Shown here: piece after piece, positions 1 to 8,200 of the stretch | Position numbering within the stretch: the first letter of the stretch is position 1 | Layout of the letters: the number at the start of each line of letters is the position of its first letter | From: CAYRUP01 sp964427485 | GTDB lineage: Bacteria; Pseudomonadota; Gammaproteobacteria; DSM-16500 | Length of the DNA: 9,920 nt | Direction: 5' to 3' | NCBI GenBank assembly: GCA_964427485.1 | Contig: CAYRUP010000070.1 | Span: forward strand, 1 to 9,920 | Position numbers and translations under genes: made by a program | Notes under the pieces: generated by a model | The model's input: the letters and a program-made list of their open reading frames with translations, nothing else | What the model was told of the DNA's origin: nothing | Databases searched by the model: none

Positions 1-2
1 CC

Positions 3-19
3 CGACGCTCTTCCGAGCT
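3..19. other. Illumina adapter-like sequence at the contig edge
   Basis: Positions 3-19 match the 3' end of the common Illumina TruSeq read-1 adapter (CGACGCTCTTCCGATCT) at 16 of 17 bases, with only position 17 (g for t) differing. The match sits at the very start of the window, where untrimmed adapter would be expected at a contig end. Bases 20-44 match neither the adapter nor any recognised gene; they may be genomic or part of the same artefact. The match is seen directly; the artefact reading relies on the known adapter sequence. Confidence 0.85.
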
Positions 20-44
20 ATGACAGGAGGGAGCAGTTACGGTT

Positions 45-770
45 TTACCTTCCCATCAATCTTCGATACATTCTATCTAAACAACCTTTGGCTTCACGGT
101 TTTCATTGGGAAGTAGAGCAGCGTTAGCTGAGTTAACTGAATTTGAATTTGCAAAAATTGTATTTTCTCGCAACCCTTTGGTTTCCTCTATATTTTTTAT
201 CAGTTGCTTAATTTTACCTGCCGGATTATGCGATAGATCAACGTCTGAATTGATATTGTGAATATCGACAACTTCCGATGCTTCAAGCTCCACTTTCAAA
301 GTACAATTTTTATAAAACAAAATAATTGCGCATAACAAACTAAATTCTAGTGATAATGAAGCAGCAAGTTCTGTTGAAAGCAAATTGTTAGGCATATTGC
401 GATTAAAAGTACACCACATATCCACATCCTTTGCACAATTATCGAGAGCACTAACACTACCCATGGCTGCTATTCTAATGTTGCCATCTGAACATTTGCT
501 TTGAAAATCATAATCCGGGCATTTGTTATTTATCGCATTAACTCGAAGCATTTCCATTCCAGTAATACTGCCCAGTATAAGCGTTAGAAACGAACTAGCT
601 ATAAGCACCATTCCTGGGGGTCCGAAAAAAACATTTCTAACAATTGCTTTTCTCTTTTGTTTAACTCGCGCATTATATTTATTTAAGATTGAAGTTAATT
701 TTTTCACATTTTTGCTTTCTGGATCATCAATCTGAATGACCTTAGCATCATCTAATCTAGTCAGACTCAT
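45..770 (-). CDS. Two-pass membrane protein of unknown function with a Cys-containing loop
   Basis: I do not recognise this 241-residue protein. It has a charged N-terminal region (1-47, Lys/Arg-rich at 33-45), a first hydrophobic segment at about 52-70, a polar loop of about 60 residues, a second hydrophobic segment at about 134-154, and a polar Asn/Ser/Glu-rich tail. The loop holds four cysteines (84, 93, 112, 120), which could form two disulfides if it faces the periplasm. The basic stretch before segment 1 favours a cytoplasmic N-terminus by the positive-inside rule, so both ends would be cytoplasmic. The ATG start is supported by a GAGGT Shine-Dalgarno five bases upstream and a TATAAT further up. 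It lies 70 bases downstream of the ATPase gene on the same strand but seems to have its own promoter. Its 3' end is about 25 bases from adapter-like sequence, so the last residues (MYRRLMGR) deserve caution. No enzyme motif is visible. Confidence 0.7.
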   Translation of the reverse strand: MSLTRLDDAKVIQIDDPESKNVKKLTSILNKYNARVKQKRKAIVRNVFFGPPGMVLIASSFLTLILGSITGMEMLRVNAINNKCPDYDFQSKCSDGNIRIAAMGSVSALDNCAKDVDMWCTFNRNMPNNLLSTELAASLSLEFSLLCAIILFYKNCTLKVELEASEVVDIHNINSDVDLSHNPAGKIKQLIKNIEETKGLRENTIFANSNSVNSANAALLPNENREAKGCLDRMYRRLMGR

Positions 771-775
771 TTTTT

Positions 776-806
776 ACCTCGATAGTTAAAAATTGAGTTG
801 ATTATA
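776..806 (-). promoter_or_regulatory. Ribosome binding site and candidate -10 box for the membrane protein
   Basis: Read on the minus strand, TATAAT lies at 806-801 and GAGGT at 780-776, the latter five bases before the ATG at 770. This would give a leader of about 25 bases. No convincing -35 is seen at 16-18 bases spacing (nearest is TAGTTT), and there is no TG extension. The ribosome site is solid. The promoter is tentative, because TATAAT-like strings are frequent in AT-rich spacers. Confidence 0.45.
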
Positions 807-840
807 AACTGAATCTATTAAGTAAACTATTACAAAAAGG

Positions 841-1953
841 TTACAAATTAATAATTTTCCGTAACAATGGATCAACGAGATAATAATATCCTTCGCTATC
901 TCTATAAATATAATCATGTTCTTCTAACACAGCGAGCGATTGCGCAATACTGGATGTGGGTAATTCAGAGCGTGCTACAAACCCTCTACTTTGCAACGAT
1001 TTGGTTTTTTCGATCTTTGCTAAAGTGATTAATAAATTGCGCTGATTATCACTTAATAAATCCAGTTCCGATGCCATCTGAGATTTTTCTTCTATGGCTA
1101 AACGCGCCCAACATGCCGTGACATCTTCTTCTGTAGGCATTTTTGACATCAACCAAAGACGCGAACAAAGTAAATTAACATAATACGGATGACATTCAGT
1201 AAGCGTCGTTATTTTTTCAATGACGTTGCCGGTTAATTTTTTTCGCCATTTGTTTTCTGCTGCTTTTTGAATGTGTTTGGCATAATGCGTGGGCGTAATG
1301 CGTTCCAGAATAATTCGATCGCATAATTTATAAAAAGGCCTACGACGATCATCAAACATTTGATTCAATAAATGACGATTGCTGCCAGAAAAAATAAACA
1401 CAATATATTTTGATTTTTGCGCCATGTGCCGCAATATGCCTTCAATACTGTGATCATCCGTAATCTGACCCAAACGTTGAAACTCATCAAAAAATAAAAT
1501 GACAGATTTTTTTTGTTTGGTGACGAGTGCATCAAATTTTTCGAGTATCGTTTTAAGATGGTCTTTGATATCTTGCTGTTCCATATCAAATTCAATAGAC
1601 ATACCTGGAACATCCACTGCAAATTTGATTTGCACACCCGAAAAAAATTCTTTGATGGTATTAATAGCACGCTGCGGTGTTGAAGTTATTTTACCTATAA
1701 TAATTCCAATCGCTTTTAAAATGCTTTTAACAATATCTTTTTGGTTAACTTCCGCAAAAAAATCCATGTGCGCATAAGGCAATTTACTTTCCCGAATACT
1801 TTGCAAAACTAAACTGGTTTTGCCATAGCGTCGTGGTGATATAATTAAGGTTGGCTTTCCTTGCCGTATATTTGATAAAAGATGATGCCTCTCCTCTTCG
1901 CGATTACAAAACGTTTCACCCGATGCAAGTCCTAATGGAAAATGATCTTTCAT
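841..1953 (-). CDS. Archaeal-type AAA ATPase (COG1672-like) with C-terminal winged helix
   Basis: This 370-residue P-loop NTPase has an N-terminal lead (FCNREEERHHLL) and the family's PRRYGKTSL Walker A (residues 40-48; K45, T46). Walker B is VILFFDEFQ (151-159; D156, E157), and a sensor-like FSGSNRHLL follows (188-196). The MF..RRRPFY segment (199-208) and HPYYVNLL (255-262) are also typical of the family. Residues about 300-370 look like a winged-helix DNA-binding domain. Length and motif order are those of a complete, probably active protein. Related proteins are widespread and mostly uncharacterised; they are STAND-like switches rather than ring-forming proteases. The start is fixed by an in-frame TAA directly before the ATG and an AGGGGG ribosome site four bases upstream. 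It is divergent from the giant adhesin gene, with a 286-base spacer carrying operator-like repeats. A DNA-binding or self-regulating role is possible but is inference. Confidence 0.85.
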   Translation of the reverse strand: MKDHFPLGLASGETFCNREEERHHLLSNIRQGKPTLIISPRRYGKTSLVLQSIRESKLPYAHMDFFAEVNQKDIVKSILKAIGIIIGKITSTPQRAINTIKEFFSGVQIKFAVDVPGMSIEFDMEQQDIKDHLKTILEKFDALVTKQKKSVILFFDEFQRLGQITDDHSIEGILRHMAQKSKYIVFIFSGSNRHLLNQMFDDRRRPFYKLCDRIILERITPTHYAKHIQKAAENKWRKKLTGNVIEKITTLTECHPYYVNLLCSRLWLMSKMPTEEDVTACWARLAIEEKSQMASELDLLSDNQRNLLITLAKIEKTKSLQSRGFVARSELPTSSIAQSLAVLEEHDYIYRDSEGYYYLVDPLLRKIINL

Positions 1954-1967
1954 TTAGCCCCCTGTGC

Positions 1968-1999
1968 CATATTTTATGTAACATATTTTATGTAACATA
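1968..1999. repeat. 14-bp tandem repeat just upstream of the ATPase gene
   Basis: The unit catattttatgtaa occurs twice exactly (1968-1981 and 1982-1995), followed by cata as the start of a third copy. Each copy boundary contains ATGTaACAT, a near-perfect palindrome with one central base, so two dyad sites lie 14 bases apart. They begin 15 bases upstream of the ATPase ATG and end next to its candidate -10 box. That is where a repressor or autoregulator could bind. The repeat is directly visible; an operator function is inference. Confidence 0.6.
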
Positions 2000-2000
2000 G

Positions 2001-2028
2001 TTTATAGCACAAATGTTAACGATAACAA
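2001..2028 (-). promoter_or_regulatory. Candidate promoter of the ATPase gene, overlapping an inverted repeat
   Basis: On the minus strand, TTGTTA (2028-2023) is separated by 16 bases from TATAAA (2006-2001). Each box fits the sigma-70 consensus fairly well (four and five of six). The start of transcription would fall near 1994, inside the 14-bp tandem repeat. The inverted repeat at 2014-2027 overlaps the -35 box. This fits a regulated promoter, but the assignment is by eye. Confidence 0.4.
2014..2027. repeat. Perfect inverted repeat TGTTA-acga-TAACA
   Basis: Two exact 5-base arms are separated by four bases. The half-site TGTTA also occurs in the nearby 14-bp repeats when read on the minus strand (ATGTTACAT), so a shared binding motif is plausible. 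It overlaps the candidate -35 box of the ATPase gene. Short AT-rich dyads occur by chance, so confidence is moderate. Confidence 0.4.
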
Positions 2029-2098
2029 AATAAGAATTTTACTTAAAATTGCATAATTCAATAAGTTAGCGCAACAAATGCGTCAAACGTTTCCCCGC

Positions 2099-2181
2099 CA
2101 GACAGATATAACTCTTTGTTTATAATATGGAAATATTATATTAGGTATTTTTTAGAACAACCGGTAAATTCAGGCTATAAT
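2099..2181 (+). promoter_or_regulatory. Candidate promoters for the giant adhesin gene
   Basis: Two TATAAT hexamers lie upstream of the GTG start. The first is at 2121-2126 with CAGACA at 2099-2104 (16-base spacer, four of six to the -35 consensus). The second is at 2176-2181 with no clear -35 (TTTAGA at 2151-2156 is 19 bases away). They would give leaders of roughly 105 and 50 bases. Both are eye-based; the first is the better pair. The rest of the 286-base spacer shows no gene. Confidence 0.3.
2121..2140. repeat. AT-rich perfect inverted repeat with TATAAT on both strands
   Basis: TATAATAT and ATATTATA form 8-base arms around GGAA. Because of the symmetry, TATAAT appears on each strand, once in each arm. 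It could be an operator, a DNA-melting site or part of a bidirectional promoter region. As an RNA hairpin it would be weak and lacks a U-tract, so it does not look like a terminator. Confidence 0.5.
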
Positions 2182-2239
2182 TAATCAATGGAGTCGTAAG
2201 TGCTAATTAACTTTAGGTATAACTGTATGGGAAAATAAT

Positions 2240-5200
2240 GTGGATACACATAAAAAACCGAAGTCCAGAAAACAGAAATACGCTAAGTTAACCCATGCTC
2301 TCGAACCAAGAATTTTATTCGATGCAAGCTTGGGGATAGCTCCTGTTGCCACTGATGCAGCAGCGCATGATACTGCGCAAAATCAAAGTACAACACAAGA
2401 TGCCACGCATCATGATACAACGCCTGCAACTCCCGCGACCACTACACCTACCACAGCGCAAGCTGACAAGTCAGCAGCTCAAACTGAAACAACAAAAGCT
2501 GCTATTCAAGATGTAGAAAAAACAGCAACGTCAACACGCACGGGAAACACCGATAGTTCCGTACCATTACAAGAATTATTTACCGCTTATGTACCGCCGC
2601 AAACCGAAATCGTTTTTATTGATGCACGCTTACAAAATCCGCACGAACTTTTACAAGGTATTTCACCGAGCGCCGAAGTCCATTTCATTGATATGCAACA
2701 CGATGGCATTCAACAGATGGATGCTATCATCAAAAGTGAAACGACGCCGATTTCTGCTATTCATGTTCTTTCACATGGTGTAGAAGGTGCTGTAGAACTT
2801 GGCAGCAGTGTTTTAACCAATGAAAGTTTGCAAAATCAATACGCTGATGAAATAGCCAGTTGGAATTCACATCTTGCTTCTAATGCAAATGTGCTTTTGT
2901 ATTCTTGCGGCCTTGCCCAAGATGCAGGAGGAAAACAATTTGTCGATAACTTGAGTAAAATGTTAGGCGCCAGTGTTGCAGCATCGACCGATTTAACCGG
3001 CAGCAATTTATTAGGCGGTAACTGGGAACTGGAATACCAAACAGGTAATATTACTTATACTCCGCAACATCTTTTCAGTCAGGAAGCATTATCCAATTTT
3101 TATGAAGTCTTAACATTACCCAGCCTTGATCTGAATGGTCCAACTAATTTAAGTCTAACGGATAATTTTTCTTCCGGAACCTATTCAGGTGGTACCAGTA
3201 ATTTATCGAGTACATGGACCAGTGATTGGACGGAATATGATGGATCACCGGTTCGCACCTTTACTTCTGGAGGCAGTGCGACGGGGGGTAATATTGTTAT
3301 CCCGAGTGTCGCCTCAGGTGGAACGGTTGCAGGTTTGGGAACCGGCCAAGAAGTTGCGTTTGTCGGACATACTTCGCAATATGGGGATTTCATTGATCGC
3401 TCGGCTAACTTACAAGCTTTTACTTCCGCGACTATCTCTTTTACCTATCGCACGTCGGGGTTAACTTCGGCAGATACCATTGCATTTGATGTTTCGATGG
3501 ATGGTGGTGCCAACTTTGTGACGCTGGGTACACTTTCCAATGTCACTACGAATACGACAGCAACATTTGATATTTCAAATTATATTTCTGATGCAACTGT
3601 CGTTAAATTTAAAGTAGCGGATGGATTTTCTAATGATTCTTCGCAACAATTTTTCTTCGACAATGTCAATATTGCGGCAAGCGGTAATAATTATTTTGGA
3701 ACATTCTCAGAACAAACCGCTACGCCAGTTGCCATTCTAGATCCTACTGCAACAATAACGTCGACTGGACTCATTAAAAGCGCAAATGTTTCATTCGCGC
3801 CAGGCAATCTACATGCCGGTGATACTTTTGCGGTAGGATCACTTCCTGCAAATATGACTGCGACCGTCAACAATGCAGCCGGTACAGTAACACTGAGTAC
3901 GACAAATGTGGGTGGCGATACAGCAGCAAACTTCATTTTAGGACTAAAATCGATTACCTATAGAAATTCTTATAGCAATTCTTCAGTCACAATGGATACG
4001 ACGACGCGCAGTATTAATATTACTGTCACGGACGCACTGAATTTAACAAGTCTTGTTTCCACATCCTATATCGACATCGTACCTTATGATAGTCCCGCTA
4101 TGATGGCAAATCATACTGTCAATGCAGCTCCATTAGGCATTACCTCCGGAAATTTATTTGATAATAGCAGTGTCGCTGCTGAGCGCATTGTAAGTGATAC
4201 GTTAGATTATGATATCGATACAATGGGATTAAGTACGACATTGCTAACACAGGCGACGAAAGGCACGGCTGTAATTAATTCAGATGGAACTTATACGTAT
4301 ACCCCCAATGCGGGCGCCACGGGTACAGATAGCTTTACTTATACATTAACCAGCGCAACAGAAGGGGGTAGCAATGCGACAACAACGGGAACAGTCAGTA
4401 TTAATATTCAAAGTTCCGGTCCACTCTTAGCGCTCGGATCAGATGTCTTTGCCAATGATAATTTTACGACGCGCGCTTATACAAACAATACCGGCACAAT
4501 TAACTGGGCTGGGAGCTGGACCGAACTGAATGACAGTGGCGGCGCGACTGGCGGACAAATTCAAGTAACGGCGGGTGGAAAATTACAAGTCTCAGATACC
4601 GATACAACAGGTTCTACTCGTTCCATTTCACGAAACATTGATTTATTAGCCTTATCAGGTAATACCCCCAGTCGAGTGGGTTGGCAACTCTCGTTTGATT
4701 ATGATACGCCTGCTGCATCCAATGGTGTTTTCGTACAAATTTCTTCAGATGGCGGCACAACCTGGAACACGTTAGATACGATCAGCAGTACCGGCGTCAC
4801 ATCAACTACCCATAAAGTCTATGATATTTCAAGTTATGCAACTTCCAATGTTGTATTACGATTTTTACCGACCGCCGTCACGGGTATTAATATTATTAAT
4901 TTTGATAATGTTCAAATCGATGCAGCGCAAGTTAATTATACGGCGGCCAATTTTGTCGAAAATGGTTCGCCAGTTGCAATTGCATCTTCAGCTGCTGTCA
5001 TTGCAGATTCAACTACCAGTAATATTTCATCTGCTACAGTAACGATTACGAATTTCCAAACAGGCGACACATTATCCTATGATAATTTTGTTTCGGGAAT
5101 TACTGCGAGCTTGAATGGAAATACGTTAACGTTAACGGGTACATCAAGTCGTGCCAACTATGCAACTGCATTGCAGCATGTTTTTTATAGTAATTCGAGT

Positions 5201-8200
5201 GATGCGCCTTCAACAGTGAATCGCACAATCAATGTCGCTGTTAAAGATGTGTTAAGCAACTTTAGTAATGCAGCGACTACAACCATTGGTGTGACAAGCG
5301 TTAATGATGCGCCAGTCGGCATTGCACGCGCAGTAAGTACATCGCTAAACACAGCTTATGTTCTGCAAACAGGCGATTTTAATTTTACAGATATTGAAGG
5401 AAATTCTCTGCAAGCAGTAAAAATTGCGAGTGTTCCAGCTTCCGTTGGAACATTACAGTATGACACGACAGGTTCGGGTAATTGGACAACAGTCACCGTT
5501 AATCAATCCATCACTGCTGCAGATATTGCAGCAGGTCGTTTACGTTTACAACCTACGACAGGCGCATCAGGCGTCACCAGTTTTACTTTTAAAGTACAAG
5601 ATACAGGTGGTACTGCAAATAGTGGTGTTGATACTGATACTGTTGCACGTAACTTTTCAGTTAATGTTTTATCCGGACCCAATACAGCGCCGACTTTGAC
5701 ACGCGATTTGACGCTTGTTTCAAGCGCAGAAGATAATTCGACACCGACTCCACGCACGATCACACAACTCATGACCGACGGTGGTGCAAACGCATTTAGT
5801 GATCCCGATTCGAGTGCATCATTATCGGGTCTTGCTATTGTAAGCAATACGGCAAATGCAGCAACACAAGGCGCTTGGCAATATTCTACCGATGGCACAA
5901 ATTGGTATAGCATAGGTACTGTCGGTGATAATGCAACGACACAAGCATTGGTATTATCCGCTGCGACGCAAGTCCGTTTTGTTCCTGTCACTGATTTTAA
6001 TGGCACACCCAGTGGTCTTAGTGTTCGTGCATTAGATGATACTTATGCTGGTGCATTTACGAATGGATCAACACGTGCCACTACGAATTCGGGCACGAAT
6101 GGCGGAAGTACTGCTATTTCAGCTGGAACTCGTACTCTGAATACCACTGTGACAGCCGTAAACGATGCACCTATCTTAATTCAAGAGACGCCTACCTTAA
6201 CAGCGATTAGCGCGACACAAATCAATAATGCAGGTCAATTAGTTTCGGATTTTGTACAAAGCACTTCCGTAGGAAACTGGAGCCATGTCAGTGATGTCGA
6301 TACAGGTGCATCACAAGGCATTGCTATCACGAATGCTGCTGGAACAAAAGGTAACTGGGAATATTCGACAGATAATGGATCAACTTGGTCGTCGGTCGGA
6401 ACTGTTTCTGGTAATTCTGCATTATTACTCCGTTCAACCGATCGCGTGCGATTTAATCCTGATGGTTTAAATGCGGGAACAGGTGCAATTACCTATCGCG
6501 CTTGGGATCAAAGTTCAGGTGCAGTTGGTACAAAAGTCGATACGACACAAAATGGCGGGACAACACCCTTTTCCGTGTTAACCGATGTTGCAACAATCAA
6601 TTCATCCACGCCATCCGGTCCCTTACTCATTAACACTGGAACACCGCTAAACTATATCGAAAATGCGGCAGCCGGTGTGATTAATTCAGCGTTGATTCTA
6701 ACCGACAGTATCACTAACACGATTACAACTGGACAAGTATCCATTACGAATTTTGTCATAGGCCAAGATGTTTTATCCTTTACTAATAATGGCCTTACGA
6801 TGGGAAATATCACAGGAACATTTAATGCAACAACAGGAATTTTAACGCTCTCATCATCCGGTTCAACCGCAACCGTATTGCAATGGCAATCCGCTTTGCA
6901 GGCAGTGAAATATAGCAATAGCAGCGATGCGCCAAGTACTGTCACACGCAATGTTAATTTTCAAGTGAATGACAGCACGGGGTTACCCAGCAATGTTTTA
7001 AATTCAATCATCACATTAACGGCAGTCAGTGATGCGCCGGCGGGCACAGATAAATCCATTTCATTAACGCAAAGTGCGAATTATGTTTTTAGTGTTGCCG
7101 ATTTTGGCTTTACGGATCCACTCGACAATTCAGCAAATAATTTTCTCGATGTAAAATTGACTAGCGTATCCGCAGGAACGCTAAATTATAATGGCAGCAC
7201 TTATACCTTAGGCACTTTTGTTTCTGTCGCTGATATTGCGGCTGGCAAATTAACTTATGCAGCACCCAGTACGAATGGCTCACGCACCGTACAATTTCAA
7301 GTTCGTGATGATGGCAGCACTGCAAATAGTGGTGTCAATCTGGATCAATCGGCAAATACACTGACTTTTGTTGTGAATGGTGCAAATCACGCGCCTTCAT
7401 TAGCATCGACAACGGCTCGTACATTAACCGCTATAACAGAAGATGCGACAACTAACTCGGGTCAAACCATCAGTTCATTTCTTGGAACAGTCAATGATTC
7501 AGATGCCGGTGCATTGCAAGGTGTGGCAATTACGACAGTGGGTACCACAACCAATGGCACCTGGCAGTATTCTTTAGATGGAACAACTTGGACTAATTTC
7601 CCAACGATTTCAGCAACAAGTTCTTTACTCCTTCGCTCAACGGATTCCGTGCGATTTGTACCGGATGGAGTCAATGCAGGGAGTGGTTCTTTCACGTTCC
7701 GCGCATGGGATCGAACAGCAGGTGTTGCTGGAACGACAGTCAGCACATCATCAACAGGTGGTGCAACTGCTTTTTCAACTAATTCCGCAACAGCCTCGAT
7801 TACAGCCTCTGCTGTAAATGATGCACCGACTGCTGCGATGACAGCCGCATCTTACAGTGCAACTGAACAAGTCAATTTAACTTTGTCTAATACGGGAATT
7901 TCAATTGGAGATGTTGATGCAGCAAGCGGTACTCTGAATGCGACATTATCGGTCGGCGAAGGCACTCTTACTGCAGCAGCTGGTACTACCGGTGTCACTG
8001 TGACGGGATCCGGTACTTCTTCTGTTTTATTGAGTGGAACAATGACACAAATTAATAATTTACTTTCGGGTGCAAGCGGCAGCTCACTTATCTATAACGA
8101 TAGTAAAGATGCGCCCGCTGCAGCAACGACGTTAACTTTGCTTGTTAATGATTTAGGTAACACGGGTGGTGGTGCATTAACTTCTTCGGTCGTTCGAGTC

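Noticed and set aside
523..1777. Short open frames overlapping the membrane protein and ATPase genes in other frames (523-735 plus, 1365-1670 minus, 1499-1777 plus)
   Set aside because: They overlap genes whose protein sequences and ribosome sites are convincing, and their own products have no recognisable features.
1950..1970. Seven-codon upstream frame (MAQGAK) whose TGA overlaps the ATPase ATG as ATGA
   Set aside because: It has no ribosome binding site of its own, and the AGGGGG within it already serves the ATPase. Most likely chance.
2121..2140. Rho-independent terminator
   Set aside because: The hairpin arms are entirely A/T and no U-tract follows. It lies between two divergent genes, where no terminator is expected.
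2218..2223. TATAAC as a -10 box for the adhesin
   Set aside because: Transcription would start only about ten bases before the GTG, leaving no room for a ribosome site.
2238..2291. ATG 2238 as the adhesin start
   Set aside because: That frame closes after 17 codons and does not lead into LEPRILFDA. GTG 2240, two bases later, does.
2240..2608. LapA-like N-terminal retention module with a LapG dialanine cleavage site
   Set aside because: No [T/A/P]AAG motif or retention-module sequence is seen in the N-terminal region. The only similar string (TAAAG, near residue 1911) lies inside repeat D.
5503..6006. Minus-strand open frame of 167 codons inside the adhesin gene
   Set aside because: It is antisense to continuous, well-matched adhesin repeats, has no recognisable domain, and results from low stop density opposite Thr/Ala/Gly-rich coding sequence. 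The other short antisense and out-of-frame frames in 2589-9303 were rejected for the same reason.
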